Origin: an uncultured Pelagibacteraceae bacterium
GTDB lineage: Bacteria > Pseudomonadota > Alphaproteobacteria > Pelagibacterales > Pelagibacteraceae
Direction of reading: 5' to 3'
Length of the DNA: 64,000 nucleotides
Assembly (NCBI GenBank): GCA_902543245.1
Contig: CACBXQ010000002.1
Location: 1-64,000 of the forward strand
Part shown: positions 1-10,179 of the stretch, piece by piece
Layout of the letters: every line of letters begins with the position of its first letter
Numbering within the stretch: the first letter of the stretch is position 1
The notes under the pieces: generated by a model
Databases searched by the model: none
What the model saw: only the letters and a program-made list of their open reading frames with translations
Told to the model about the DNA's origin: nothing
Position numbers and translations under genes: made by a program

Positions 1-496
1 GCAACAAAACTATAGGTAAAAGAAGCAAGAAACTAAGAAAAAACTTGAAATAAAGGTTTTTGTTTTTTTCTGAACTTAAAATTACAGAGGTTAATATAAT
101 GAAGAAAGGTTTAACTATTTCTATAGGTTGAAATCTAGGTAGAAAAGGTAAATCAATCCATCTCTTAGATCCTTTAACTTCAACACCAATTAAGGGTACT
201 AAAATTAAAAACATTATTGATAAAAAAAATAGAAAATAAGAGAGTTTAATTAAGCTTATTGTATCAATAGAAGAAAATACTATCAGAATTGAAAATGCAA
301 TAATTATATAAAAAAGATGTCTATAAAAAAAATAATAACTATTTGTATCTAATTTATCAGAGGCAATTAGTGATGTTGAGACTAATGAAAAAAATAATCC
401 TAGCAAAAAAAGAAATAATATTAAGAAAAATAAAGTTTTATTAATATTTTTCCAAAAATCATAAAAATTTTTATTAATACTATTATTGTAATTCAT
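1..496 (-). CDS. ftsW: Cell-division protein FtsW, N-terminal part (cut by window edge)
   Basis: SEDS-family lipid II polymerase of the septum. The minus-strand frame opens with ATG at 496-494 and stays open to position 1, giving about 165 residues. It starts with a short Asn/Lys-rich cytoplasmic tail, then hydrophobic segments, then a stretch reading GVEVKGSKRWIDLP followed by RFQPIEIVKP, which is the family hallmark of FtsW/RodA after the second membrane segment. The ATG overlaps the end of murD, whose stop is at 485-483. The murD-ftsW order is normal for a dcw cluster and favours FtsW over RodA. The C-terminal half lies outside the window. Confidence 0.9.
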   Translation of the reverse strand, partial: MNYNNSINKNFYDFWKNINKTLFFLILFLFLLGLFFSLVSTSLIASDKLDTNSYYFFYRHLFYIIIAFSILIVFSSIDTISLIKLSYFLFFLSIMFLILVPLIGVEVKGSKRWIDLPFLPRFQPIEIVKPFFIILTSVILSSEKNKNLYFKFFLSFLLLLPIVLL

Positions 497-1763
497 GTTT
501 AAGTTTATTAAATATTTTATTAAAATAATTACCTCTATCCTCAAAATTTTTAAAAACATCAAAGGAAGCAGCAGCTGGACTAAATAAAATTAAATTATTC
601 TTTTTGCCAGATAATCTTATGTCATGAATAATTTTTAAAAGCGATTCTTTAATAGTTTTTTGCTTAGTAAATTTTATTTTTTTCTTAAACCTTTTTTCAA
701 AAAAAACTTGATTTTTACCAAAAATGTAAGTCTTTATTTTTTTTGTGTTTATATTTTTTATATTTAAAATATCACCTTGCTTTGGAACACCTCCGACCAT
801 CCAATAAATATTTTTATTTAAACTTAAAAAATGTTTTGATGAGGAAAAACTAGTAGATTTAGAATCATTAATACAAATGGTTTTTTTATTATTGAATATT
901 ATTTCTTGTCGATAATTTAATCCATTAAATTTTTTAATTTGATTAAATATTATATTTTTATCAATTTTTAGCTTTTCGCAAATTGAAAAAATAAATGATA
1001 AGTTTTCTTCATTTGATTTATTTAAAAAATACTGATTTTTAATTTTTTTATAATTTGTTTTAAATTTTGATTTTTTTACTTGTAGAACTTTTGATATAAT
1101 TTTTTTATTTATTATTTTTTTCATTAATTCAAAAATTTGATAATTTATAAAAGAAAAATCTTTTGATGATTGTCTTTTAATTATTGAAAATTTTGCATGT
1201 GCATATCTAGAAATAGAATGATGTCTTTCTAAGTGATCAGGAGTAATATTGAGGACTGCAAAATATTTTGAACTAAAATATCTACTATATTCTAGTTGAT
1301 ATGATGAAGCCTCAATAACAAAAATTGTATTTTTATTAATTTTTCTTTCATTCAAAATTGGATTTCCAATATTTCCGCATAACCTTACATCCTCAAAGAC
1401 TTTTTTAAGTATTAAATATAAAAGTTTAACTGTAGTAGATTTTCCGTTTGTCCCAGTAACAGTTATTGCAATATTTCGCCTATTTAAAAGGAAAAAAATA
1501 TCAAAATCAGTAATTATTTTTTCTCTATTTTTAGATAAAAAAGTTGTTAATCCACATTTTTCAATATTTATACCTGGGCTTATAACAATAAAATCAAAAT
1601 TTACTTTATTAAGTCTGTCTTTTTTTATTAAACTTTTTTTTAAAGTCTTATTTTTAATTTTAATATCATCATAACATTTTACAAAATTTTTTTTTTTTAA
1701 AAAAAAAAATGATGACTTTCCACTCTTACCTAATCCATAAATAAGAATTTTTTTACCTATCAT
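483..1763 (-). CDS. murD: UDP-N-acetylmuramoyl-L-alanine:D-glutamate ligase
   Basis: Cytoplasmic ATP-dependent ligase that adds D-glutamate to UDP-MurNAc-L-Ala in peptidoglycan precursor synthesis. The protein opens with MIGKKILIYGLGKSG, a Rossmann-like N-domain, followed by the Mur-ligase P-loop VTGTNGKST, an ITPDHLERH segment and a C-terminal LFSPAAASFD motif typical of MurD. I chose the ATG at 1763 because it overlaps the mraY stop in a TAATG arrangement; an upstream in-frame start would add 19 residues with no family counterpart. About 426 residues, slightly short for MurD. Translationally coupled to mraY. Confidence 0.95.
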   Translation of the reverse strand: MIGKKILIYGLGKSGKSSFFFLKKKNFVKCYDDIKIKNKTLKKSLIKKDRLNKVNFDFIVISPGINIEKCGLTTFLSKNREKIITDFDIFFLLNRRNIAITVTGTNGKSTTVKLLYLILKKVFEDVRLCGNIGNPILNERKINKNTIFVIEASSYQLEYSRYFSSKYFAVLNITPDHLERHHSISRYAHAKFSIIKRQSSKDFSFINYQIFELMKKIINKKIISKVLQVKKSKFKTNYKKIKNQYFLNKSNEENLSFIFSICEKLKIDKNIIFNQIKKFNGLNYRQEIIFNNKKTICINDSKSTSFSSSKHFLSLNKNIYWMVGGVPKQGDILNIKNINTKKIKTYIFGKNQVFFEKRFKKKIKFTKQKTIKESLLKIIHDIRLSGKKNNLILFSPAAASFDVFKNFEDRGNYFNKIFNKLKHELQ

Positions 1764-2848
1764 TATCTTAATTTCAAAGTTGCAATTCCAATAAGAGCTA
1801 AAATAATTGATATAATCCAAAATCTAATAACAACTGTTGACTCTGGCCAACCTTTTTTTTCAAAATGATGATGTATTGGGGCCATCTTAAAAACTCTCTT
1901 ACCTGTCAGTTTAAATGATATTACTTGAATAATTACCGAGAGAGCTTCAAAAACAAATAAACCTCCGGTAATCGCTAAAACAATTTCGTGTTTTGTAATT
2001 ATTCCAATTGCACCTAAGGATCCTCCTAAAGCTAATGATCCAGTATCACCCATAAATATTTTTGCTGGAGGTGCATTAAACCAAAGAAAGCCAAGACATG
2101 CTCCAATTATAGAACCACAAAACACTGCTACCTCTCCAACATTGGAAATATAAGTAATTTTTAAATATTCTGAAAAAACAATATTACCAGTTACATAACT
2201 TATAAAAGCAAAGCAACCAGCAACCAATATGACTGGAACAGTTGCTAATCCATCAAGTCCATCTGTTAAATTTACGGCATTTGAAGAACCTACAATTATA
2301 AATACTGAAAATGGAATGAAAAACCAACCTAAATTAATAACTAGATTTTTGAAAAAAGGAAAATAAAGATTTTTTATTTCTGGATCTTGTATAAAATAAT
2401 CTAGCAATAAAATGCCTGTAATTGCAAAAATAATTTGAAAAGTAATCTTAAATTTTAAAGAAAGACCTGAGGAATCATTATATTTTATTTTTTTATAATC
2501 ATCTATTAAACCAAGTAATCCAAAACTTGATAAAATAAAAATAAGAAACCAAATATATGGGTTTACTAAATCACACCATAATATTATTGATGAAAAAAGT
2601 CCTAATAAAATTAAAAGCCCGCCCATTGTGGGTGTTCCTATTTTCTTAACAATATGTTCAGATGGTCCATCGTCTCTTATTGGATCTGTAATTTTTTTAG
2701 CAGAAAAAAATTTTATAAAAGGAGTTCCTATAATTAAAACAACTGCCATTGATGTAAACATTGCTAGGCCAGTTCTAACAGTTAAATATTTGAATACATT
2801 TAAAAATGTAAATACATCAACAAATTCTAGTAGAAATTTATAAAACAC
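1763..2848 (-). CDS. mraY: Phospho-N-acetylmuramoyl-pentapeptide-transferase
   Basis: Integral membrane enzyme that moves phospho-MurNAc-pentapeptide from UDP to undecaprenyl phosphate, forming lipid I. The 361 residues contain about ten hydrophobic segments and the family signatures DDGPSEH near residue 60, NLTDGLDGLA near 195, the catalytic MGDTGSLALGG loop and HHHFEKKGWPE near the C-terminus. It lies between the murE-murF fusion (11-nt overlap) and murD (3-nt overlap), the standard dcw position. Length is normal. Confidence 0.97.
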   Translation of the reverse strand: MFYKFLLEFVDVFTFLNVFKYLTVRTGLAMFTSMAVVLIIGTPFIKFFSAKKITDPIRDDGPSEHIVKKIGTPTMGGLLILLGLFSSIILWCDLVNPYIWFLIFILSSFGLLGLIDDYKKIKYNDSSGLSLKFKITFQIIFAITGILLLDYFIQDPEIKNLYFPFFKNLVINLGWFFIPFSVFIIVGSSNAVNLTDGLDGLATVPVILVAGCFAFISYVTGNIVFSEYLKITYISNVGEVAVFCGSIIGACLGFLWFNAPPAKIFMGDTGSLALGGSLGAIGIITKHEIVLAITGGLFVFEALSVIIQVISFKLTGKRVFKMAPIHHHFEKKGWPESTVVIRFWIISIILALIGIATLKLR

Positions 2849-5702
2849 TCTTTAAACCTTTTAGTCGATTAACATATTTATTCAAACCAGTAGCATTGGA
2901 ACCCTTGATCATTAAATAATCATTATTATTCATATTATTAATAATCAAATCATTTATTTGCGAAATCTTATTCAAAACGTTACTTTTTTTGTAATATTTT
3001 AACTTTTTAAAAATTTTACTCATTTCTCCTCCAATTACATAAAGATTTTTAATTGAGGTTGAATTTATTAATTTAATTACCTGGTTGTGCAGTCTTTCTG
3101 AATGAAAACCAAGCTCAAGCATATCCGCAAGCAACATATATTTTCTATCGCTGTTTATGTCTAATGAATTAAAATTATTTATTGCAGATTTTAATGAAAG
3201 AGGGTTTGAGTTATAACTTTCATCTATTAAGTTAATAATTTTATTGTCAACTTTTATTTTACTTGTATCACCCCTTCCGTCTACTAATTTGATTTTTTTA
3301 AAGGTATTTGGTTTTAGAAATTTAATATTGTTGGTGGCTAAAATTATTGTTATACATGCAAGAATATTTTTTATTAAATTTTCATTTTTATTATTAATAT
3401 AAAAATATTTTTTAATACCTTGAATATTAACATTTAACTTGTGAATGTTTTTTTCTTTAATAATTTTTTCTAAAAAAACATTTGATTCTTTAGTTTTTAT
3501 ACTAAATGAAAATATCTTTAATTTTTTTTTGAGAGCAATTTTTTTATGAAAAGTAAAAAATTTATCATCTAAATTTAGCACAATTTTTCCTTTTGTTTTA
3601 ATGTTGCTGATAAGTTCAGATTTAGCTAATGCTATTTGTTTTATATTTTTAAAATTTTTCGCGTGAGCATAAGATATATTTGTTATTACTCCTATATCTG
3701 GTTGTATTATTTTAGATAATTCGTCAATTTCACCCTTTTTATCCATTCCAATTTCAAAAACACCATAAGGATCATTATTATTAAAATTAAATAAACTTAA
3801 CGGAACTCCATATTTATTATTAAATGATTTTTTAGATGCAGATATCGAAGTAAAAGTCCGAAAAACATTTTTTGTCATTTCTTTTAAAGAAGTTTTTCCA
3901 CAACTTCCCGTAATACCGATAAAAATTGAGTCTGATGTTTCTCTATTTATCCTAGATACTTTCTCTAAAAATTTTAATGGATCTTTAACTTTTATGTAAT
4001 TTTTAGTTTTACCTATAATCTTTTTCTTCCCAACTACAATTTGTGCTCCGTTTCTAAATGCATCTTTAATATAATTATTTCCATCATTTTTTTCTCCCTT
4101 AATTGCAAAAAAAATATCATTTTTTTTTACTTCCCTTGAATTAATTACACATTTTAGTGATTTTCCATTAAACCTTAAATTATGATTATTGCTTTGCTCT
4201 ATCAAAATATTTTTTTTTAAATCATTTGATAAAGCTTTATTTTTTTTTGAAATATTTTTCATAATAACTGATCTGTCGGAAAAATTATTTATTCTATTTT
4301 TTAAAATTTGTGAATTCTCGTGTCCTTTTCCAGCTACAATAAGAATCTCTGATGTTTTAAGATCTTCAATAGCCTGTTTTATTGCGTTTTCTCTTTTAGG
4401 TATTTCATATATTTTTTTTTTATCTAAAATTCCTTTTTTGATATTATCTCTAATTTTTTTTTCGTCTTCATTTCTTGGATTATCATTAGTAATATAAATT
4501 TTACTGCAAAATTGTGATGCTATACTTCCCATTTTAGAACGTTTAGCTTCATCCCTATCACCTCCACAACCAAATACGATTTTTAAATTTCTACCTTCAA
4601 ATTGTTCTTTAATATTTTCGCAACACACATTTAATGCGTCTGGTGTATGTGCATAATCCAGTATTACCATAGCATTATTTTTGAGCTTACCAATTTTTTC
4701 AAATCTTCCATTAACAGATTTTATTTGATTGAATGTATCTATAATTTTTTCAAATTTCAGTTTGCTACTTTTTGCTGCTATACCAGCCATTAATAAATTA
4801 TTTATTTGTATTTTTCCAATCAAGTGAGTTTCAAATGAGTATTTCTTTTTTTTGTAAATAATAGTTAAAAATTGCTTTTCCCCAATATATTTATGATCTA
4901 AAATTTCAATACCACTTTTATTAAATAAAGAAATTAATTTAAGTTTTTTATTTTTAGCAATTTTTTTAATATTATTATATTGAGGGATATTTGCGCTAGT
5001 TGCAATAAATGAATTTTTTTTTAATAAATTATTAAATAAATATAGTTTTGAGTTCAAATAATTTTTTAATGATTTATGATAATCCAAATGATCGTGAGAT
5101 AGATTGGTAAATATTCCACCATTAAATTTAATACCATCAAGTCTATTCTGGTGTAGACCATGACTAGATGCTTCCAAAATTACATTGTTAATTTTAAAAT
5201 AATCTAGAAGTTTAAAAGACTTAGCTAAGGTAATTGGATCTAATGTGGTGTTATTTACCTTAAATATATTTTTTTTTGTTTTTATTCCTAGCGTTCCTAT
5301 TGAAGCAACTTTTTTTTTGTTCATTGACAGAATTTGATAGTAAAAATCTGCTATCGAAGACTTTCCATTTGTACCTGTAACCGCCAAAATATTTTTTGGT
5401 TTACTTTTAAAATACTTATGAGCTATTAATGATAAATCTTTTCTGACATTCTTAGATGAAATATAAAGTATGCTATCTTTAATTCCCTGAAATTTTTTTT
5501 GATGTACTATAACCTTGCATCCACGATCTATTGCTTTCTTAATATACTTATTTCCATCATGATTTACGCCTTTTATTGCAAAAAAAATATTCCCTTTTTT
5601 ACATTTTTCACTATTAAAACTTAAACCAGTTATAATAAAATTTTTACAATCTGGACTTAATTTTTTAAAATAATTACCTATCAACATGAAGTTAATTAGC
5701 AT
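2838..5702 (-). CDS. MurE-MurF fusion protein (DAP-adding plus D-Ala-D-Ala-adding ligase)
   Basis: A single 954-residue frame carries two complete Mur ligases. Residues 1 to about 490 are MurE: P-loop GTNGKSS at 110-116, EASSHGLHQ near 178, FGCGGDRD near 377 and the substrate motif DNPR at 407-410, which is known to specify meso-diaminopimelate. Residues about 495 to 954 are MurF: P-loop GSCGKTS at 599-605, DGRGDTSK and a D-Ala-D-Ala ligase-type C-domain with MIKGSNA. Between them is a short Lys/Asn linker. The start used overlaps the ftsI stop; a second ATG five codons in (5687) is equally plausible. Two consecutive pathway steps would be done by one polypeptide. Confidence 0.95.
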   Translation of the reverse strand: MLINFMLIGNYFKKLSPDCKNFIITGLSFNSEKCKKGNIFFAIKGVNHDGNKYIKKAIDRGCKVIVHQKKFQGIKDSILYISSKNVRKDLSLIAHKYFKSKPKNILAVTGTNGKSSIADFYYQILSMNKKKVASIGTLGIKTKKNIFKVNNTTLDPITLAKSFKLLDYFKINNVILEASSHGLHQNRLDGIKFNGGIFTNLSHDHLDYHKSLKNYLNSKLYLFNNLLKKNSFIATSANIPQYNNIKKIAKNKKLKLISLFNKSGIEILDHKYIGEKQFLTIIYKKKKYSFETHLIGKIQINNLLMAGIAAKSSKLKFEKIIDTFNQIKSVNGRFEKIGKLKNNAMVILDYAHTPDALNVCCENIKEQFEGRNLKIVFGCGGDRDEAKRSKMGSIASQFCSKIYITNDNPRNEDEKKIRDNIKKGILDKKKIYEIPKRENAIKQAIEDLKTSEILIVAGKGHENSQILKNRINNFSDRSVIMKNISKKNKALSNDLKKNILIEQSNNHNLRFNGKSLKCVINSREVKKNDIFFAIKGEKNDGNNYIKDAFRNGAQIVVGKKKIIGKTKNYIKVKDPLKFLEKVSRINRETSDSIFIGITGSCGKTSLKEMTKNVFRTFTSISASKKSFNNKYGVPLSLFNFNNNDPYGVFEIGMDKKGEIDELSKIIQPDIGVITNISYAHAKNFKNIKQIALAKSELISNIKTKGKIVLNLDDKFFTFHKKIALKKKLKIFSFSIKTKESNVFLEKIIKEKNIHKLNVNIQGIKKYFYINNKNENLIKNILACITIILATNNIKFLKPNTFKKIKLVDGRGDTSKIKVDNKIINLIDESYNSNPLSLKSAINNFNSLDINSDRKYMLLADMLELGFHSERLHNQVIKLINSTSIKNLYVIGGEMSKIFKKLKYYKKSNVLNKISQINDLIINNMNNNDYLMIKGSNATGLNKYVNRLKGLKSVL

Positions 5703-7380
5703 CCATATATTTTGTGGCTAAAATAGGCCCAATTTTGTCAATAATATTTCCCGCAATTTCTACTGAAGTCCACCCGGCAGTATTAAATGGTGTACCTTTA
5801 TAAGATCCTGATTTATTTCTATATTTATAAATATAATCTTTGGAAGTTTTTGGTTCATCAATTAAAACAACTAAAACAAATTTGGGATTAGAGGTTGGAA
5901 ATATTGATGCAAACGTATTAATTTTCAGTCTCGAATATTTCCCATCTATTACCTTTTGAGCTGTCCCAGTTTTTCCACCTATTTTATAACCACTTACATT
6001 TGCTAGACCAGCTGTCCCATCATCGCTGGATACAATTTTTCTTAAAATATGATTTATTTTTATAGAGACATCTTTTTCTATTATTTTATTTTTTTTGGAT
6101 TGATCTTTTTTCTTATTTAAAATTAAAGTTGGCTTAATATCAAAGCCACCATTTGATAAAACAGAATAACCTTTAGCAAGTTGTAATGGTGTAGTTGTAA
6201 TACCATGACCAAAAGAGACTGTAGCAAGTTTACATTTGCCCCATTTAAAAGGAATAGGCAATCCTACTTCATCTATATCAAAATCTATCCTATTTAAAAT
6301 GCCAATATCATTATAAAATTTTTTAAGTCTATCTATTCCTAACATTTGACCAATCCTAACAGATCCTATATTACCAGATCTGATTAAGATTTGCTCTGCA
6401 TTAAGATTTTCAGGAATTTCTGTATCATATTCTCTGATTATACTTCCACCACATCTGATTTCTTTTTCCAAATTTAGAAATTCTGTTTCTGGTTCTATTA
6501 ATTCTTCATTTAATGCAGCGGCTACTGTGAAAGTTTTAAAAACTGATCCAAGTTCATAAACACCTTTTGTTATTCTATTTATATAATTTTTATCTGTTAT
6601 TAAAACTCTTTCATTTAAATTAAAATCAGGTAAAGAAACAAGAGATAAAATTTCTCCGTTATTTACATCCATTAAGATTGCAGCACTGCCAATACTTCGA
6701 AAAATTTTATTAAATTTAATTAATTCTTCTCTAACTAAAAATTGAACTTCTGTATCAACGGATAGTTTAATTGGGAATTTTTCAGATTTAAGTTTAAAAT
6801 CAAATTTTTTTTCAAGACCTGAGATGCCATTATTTGCATCATCAATTTGACCTAATATATGGCTATACAAATTTTCATTAGGATATATCCGAGATATTTG
6901 GTCTTCAAAGAAGATAGACTTATCACCTAATAATTTTAATTTCTCTTTTTCTATAGCAGTTATTTGCTTTTTAAGTCTGAAATATTTATTTTTTTTTATC
7001 TTATTTTTTATTTTTTTTATGTCTTGATCTGGAAATATTATTTTTAAATTTAATAATAATCTATCCTCATCTATAATTAAATTAGGGTTTACACCTGCAA
7101 TTGTTGTATTTACTGTTTTAGCAATAAAATTGTTATTCCTATCTACAATATCAGCTCTAAAATTTTCTATAATTTGCTTGTTCTGATATTTGGATAAACT
7201 TGGCTGTTGTAAGCCTAAATACAAAATTTTAATTAAATATATTAAGCAAACTGAAATAAATACAAAAAAAATAAAAGCGACTCTGTTAAATGATACATTT
7301 AGATTTGATTTATTTTCTTTAAATAAAAAACCATTCGCAGAGTCCTCAAGAGTAAGCATGTCTTTTTTTTTCATAATCAT
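5692..7380 (-). CDS. ftsI: Septal peptidoglycan transpeptidase FtsI (PBP3)
   Basis: Class B penicillin-binding protein that cross-links septal peptidoglycan in the periplasm. One membrane segment lies at residues about 33-52. The PBP dimer domain follows, then the transpeptidase domain with the three active-site motifs in order: SVFK (Ser279, Lys282), SGN (335-337) and KTG (470-472). At 562 residues it is of normal length. Its start forms an ATGA overlap with the ftsL stop, and its end overlaps the murE-murF fusion. No PASTA domains are seen. Confidence 0.95.
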   Translation of the reverse strand: MIMKKKDMLTLEDSANGFLFKENKSNLNVSFNRVAFIFFVFISVCLIYLIKILYLGLQQPSLSKYQNKQIIENFRADIVDRNNNFIAKTVNTTIAGVNPNLIIDEDRLLLNLKIIFPDQDIKKIKNKIKKNKYFRLKKQITAIEKEKLKLLGDKSIFFEDQISRIYPNENLYSHILGQIDDANNGISGLEKKFDFKLKSEKFPIKLSVDTEVQFLVREELIKFNKIFRSIGSAAILMDVNNGEILSLVSLPDFNLNERVLITDKNYINRITKGVYELGSVFKTFTVAAALNEELIEPETEFLNLEKEIRCGGSIIREYDTEIPENLNAEQILIRSGNIGSVRIGQMLGIDRLKKFYNDIGILNRIDFDIDEVGLPIPFKWGKCKLATVSFGHGITTTPLQLAKGYSVLSNGGFDIKPTLILNKKKDQSKKNKIIEKDVSIKINHILRKIVSSDDGTAGLANVSGYKIGGKTGTAQKVIDGKYSRLKINTFASIFPTSNPKFVLVVLIDEPKTSKDYIYKYRNKSGSYKGTPFNTAGWTSVEIAGNIIDKIGPILATKYMDAN

Positions 7381-7676
7381 TTTAAATTATCAGTCTGAAA
7401 CAATACCTTATCGCTAAAAAAAATAATTTTTTGAATTTCATCTAAACGATAATTAATAAATTCATCATCAAATAATTCTTCTTGTAATTTAACTAATTTT
7501 TTAGGTGATCCTAAATAGTTATAGTCTAGTAAAACTAAGTCATGTTTTTCTTTTAATTCTCTAATATTTTCCTTTTTCAAAAAAATTTTTTTTTCTATTT
7601 CTTTTGTTTCATTTTTTACAAACGTCGTTAATACTAATAAAAAAAATATTGAAGAAATTAATATGACTTTTTTCAT
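7377..7676 (-). CDS. ftsL: Probable cell-division protein FtsL
   Basis: A 99-residue bitopic protein: an N-terminal hydrophobic segment at residues about 3-18, then a Lys/Glu/Leu-rich heptad-like region predicted to form a coiled coil, and a short C-terminal tail with YLGSP. FtsL sequences are poorly conserved, so the call rests on size, topology and the invariant position between rsmH and ftsI. ATGA overlaps on both sides imply translational coupling. FtsL would connect FtsB/FtsQ to the FtsWI synthase. Confidence 0.8.
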   Translation of the reverse strand: MKKVILISSIFFLLVLTTFVKNETKEIEKKIFLKKENIRELKEKHDLVLLDYNYLGSPKKLVKLQEELFDDEFINYRLDEIQKIIFFSDKVLFQTDNLK

Positions 7677-8677
7677 AGTTTTTTTGATATATTTTCTATG
7701 TCCAATAAAAACTTAAATTTTTCTTTAAATTTTTTTTCATAGTCATCTATATCTCTTAGCTTTAAAGCAAATCTTAGCTTCGCTGATCTTGATGCAGGAT
7801 TTATTTCAACTTCGCTTTGGGATGGTAATATTGGTCTTTTTTTATCTACTTGAAAAATTTTTTTAGTATTTTCCCTTTTTGGTAAATATCTGGAAAGATT
7901 TTTATCAGATGATAAATCGTTAAAAAAAAATTTCACAATTCTATCCTCAAGAGAATGAAAAGAAACAACTATAATCATACCACCTGGTTCAAGTAATTTT
8001 GAGGCTGCAACGAGACCTTTTATTAATTCGCTAATTTCTTTATTTACAAACATTCGAATAGATTGAAAAATTTTAGTAGATTTATTTTTTTTAAAATATT
8101 TTTTCTTTGAGCTCTCAATTATGTCTTTTAAATCTTCATTTTTAATATTTTTTTTTTTTCTTAAAGTAATAATTTTTTTAGCAACAATTTTTGCTTCTTT
8201 ATCTTCACCAAAATATTTAAAAATTCTTACTAAATCTATTAAATCTAAATTATGAATAACGTCATGAGCTGAAAATGTATTTAAGCCCATCGACATATTG
8301 AGTTTACCTGTCGAATTAAATGACAAACCCTTAGTATTGTCATTAATTTGATATAGTGAATAACCAAGATCAAAAATTATACACCTTAATTTATCAGCTG
8401 ATTTAATCTGACTTATTTCACTGAACTTTTTATTATAGAATTTAAATCTACTTGGATATTTTTTTTCAATCCCTTTTGCAACTTTTAGTGTATCTTTATC
8501 TCTATCAACTGCGATTACTTTTGTGTTTTTGAACTCTAAAATTCTTTTCGAATAACCACCTTGACCAAATGTGCAATCAAGAAATGTGCCACCATATTGA
8601 GGGGAAATAATGCTTATAATTTCTTTAAGCAGTACCGGAAAATGTTTTTTGTTTTCCGATAATATGGTGGCATTCAT
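7673..8677 (-). CDS. rsmH: 16S rRNA m4C1402 methyltransferase RsmH (MraW)
   Basis: SAM-dependent N4-methyltransferase acting on C1402 of 16S rRNA. The 334-residue protein starts with HFPVLLKEI, has the SAM-binding segment TFLDCTFGQGGYS, an IIFDLGYSLYQI motif and the SFHSLEDRIVK signature near residue 240, all diagnostic for MraW/RsmH. It follows ftsZ by 18 nt instead of directly following mraZ, the usual arrangement. Its stop overlaps the ftsL start (ATGA). Confidence 0.96.
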   Translation of the reverse strand: MNATILSENKKHFPVLLKEIISIISPQYGGTFLDCTFGQGGYSKRILEFKNTKVIAVDRDKDTLKVAKGIEKKYPSRFKFYNKKFSEISQIKSADKLRCIIFDLGYSLYQINDNTKGLSFNSTGKLNMSMGLNTFSAHDVIHNLDLIDLVRIFKYFGEDKEAKIVAKKIITLRKKKNIKNEDLKDIIESSKKKYFKKNKSTKIFQSIRMFVNKEISELIKGLVAASKLLEPGGMIIVVSFHSLEDRIVKFFFNDLSSDKNLSRYLPKRENTKKIFQVDKKRPILPSQSEVEINPASRSAKLRFALKLRDIDDYEKKFKEKFKFLLDIENISKKL

Positions 8678-8695
8678 TTATTTTTTTGAAGATCA

Positions 8696-10168
8696 TTAAT
8701 TTTTTTGTCTTCTCAAAAATGCCGGAATCTCTAATTCATCTTCATCATTATTTTCGTCGTTATTTTCGAATGATGTAAACTCAGATGTGCTTCCTTCACT
8801 GTTTAAACTACTTTCTTCCTGGTTATCTGTATTAAATAGGTTTGGACTATCCTCATCAAGACCAAAATTTTCTAATCCATTTGAAGGACTGCTCTCGTTA
8901 GTTGCTTCATTCTCAGAAATGCTTTGATCATTTTTTAATTCATCTCCAGTTAAAATTTCTTGGCCCGAAACTTCGCTGCTGTTTTCGCTTTCAGATGCAA
9001 TAAAATCTTCTGAATTTGAAATATTATCAGTAATTGGCTCTTCCAGTTTTAGTGCATTAGCTCCATTTGTTACAGCACTTTGCACATTTGACGAGTTAAA
9101 ATTGAAAGATTGAGCTGGACTTGTATTTGTAAAGTCAGAGTATCCTGTATTTCTACTTTGAATTCTATGAACCATATTTATTACAGATTTAGCTTCAGGT
9201 TGTTGACCATCTAATGCAGTTGCAACAATTGATACTCTCATACTTCCCTCTAAAGTATGATCAGTTATTGCTCCAATAATCAATTCTGCCTCTGGATCAA
9301 CTTCTGCTCTAACTTTATTTACAGCTTCATCAACTTCAAATAATTTAAGATCTGGTCCTCCAGTAATATTTATTAATAAACCTTTTGCACCTTGCAATGT
9401 GTAATCATCGATCAAAGGATTGCTGATAGCCATTTCAGCAGCTTTTGTTGCTCTACCTTCTCCTTCCGCTTCTCCAGTACCCATCATAGCTTTGCCCATT
9501 GAGCTCATAACAGTTTCAACGTCAGCAAAATCAAGATTTATTAAACCAGGTCTTACCATTAGGTCTGTAATGCTTTGAACTCCATGCATTAAAACATCAT
9601 TTGATAAATCGAATGACTCTTCAAATGTTGTTTGTTCAGTTGCGATTTTAAAAAGATTTTGATTAGGTATAACGATAATTGTATCAACATGTTTTCTTAA
9701 CTCCTCCAAACCTTGTTGGGCTCTTCTCATTCTAGATGGTCCTTCATATAAGAAAGGTAAAGTTGTAACTCCTACAGTTAAAATATTTAATTCCTTAGCG
9801 GCTCTAGCTATAACGTGTGCAGCACCTGTACCTGTTCCACCACCCATTCCAGCTGTTATAAAAACCATATTTGCACCCTGCAAACAATTAATTATTTCAT
9901 TTAATGACTCGTCCGCAGCAGCTTGACCAATATCTAACTTTGCACCAGCACCAAGGCCTTTTGTTAAATTTAATCCAATTTGAATTTTCGTATGAGCTTT
10001 GCTTAACTTTAAATCTTGCGCATCAGTGTTGATAGATAAAAATTCTACTCCTTGTAGACCCGATTCTACCATTTTATTTATGGCATTACCTCCAGCCCCT
10101 CCCACGCCTAAAACAAGTATTCTTGGTTTTAATTCTTTTATCTCTGGTGATTTAAAGTTTATTGTCAT
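8696..10168 (-). CDS. ftsZ: Cell-division GTPase FtsZ
   Basis: Tubulin homologue that forms the Z-ring. Residues 19-30 carry GVGGAGGNA, the GTP-binding tubulin signature GGGTGTG is at about 109-115, the NTDAQ segment is near 47 and the T7 loop NLDFADVE near 208. After residue about 320 comes a long acidic Asn/Ser/Glu-rich linker of some 150 residues, then the conserved C-terminal peptide IPAFLRRQ that binds FtsA/ZipA-type partners. The position is unusual: it lies 11 nt after mraZ and before rsmH, not at the distal end of the dcw cluster. No ftsA or ftsQ is visible here. Confidence 0.97.
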   Translation of the reverse strand: MTINFKSPEIKELKPRILVLGVGGAGGNAINKMVESGLQGVEFLSINTDAQDLKLSKAHTKIQIGLNLTKGLGAGAKLDIGQAAADESLNEIINCLQGANMVFITAGMGGGTGTGAAHVIARAAKELNILTVGVTTLPFLYEGPSRMRRAQQGLEELRKHVDTIIVIPNQNLFKIATEQTTFEESFDLSNDVLMHGVQSITDLMVRPGLINLDFADVETVMSSMGKAMMGTGEAEGEGRATKAAEMAISNPLIDDYTLQGAKGLLINITGGPDLKLFEVDEAVNKVRAEVDPEAELIIGAITDHTLEGSMRVSIVATALDGQQPEAKSVINMVHRIQSRNTGYSDFTNTSPAQSFNFNSSNVQSAVTNGANALKLEEPITDNISNSEDFIASESENSSEVSGQEILTGDELKNDQSISENEATNESSPSNGLENFGLDEDSPNLFNTDNQEESSLNSEGSTSEFTSFENNDENNDEDELEIPAFLRRQKN

Positions 10169-10179
10169 TCTCTCTCCCT

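Noticed and set aside
4189-4497. Plus-strand open frame inside the murE-murF gene
   Set aside because: Antisense shadow of a clearly conserved gene, hydrophobic only because it complements Lys-rich codons; the same applies to the other antisense frames in the window.
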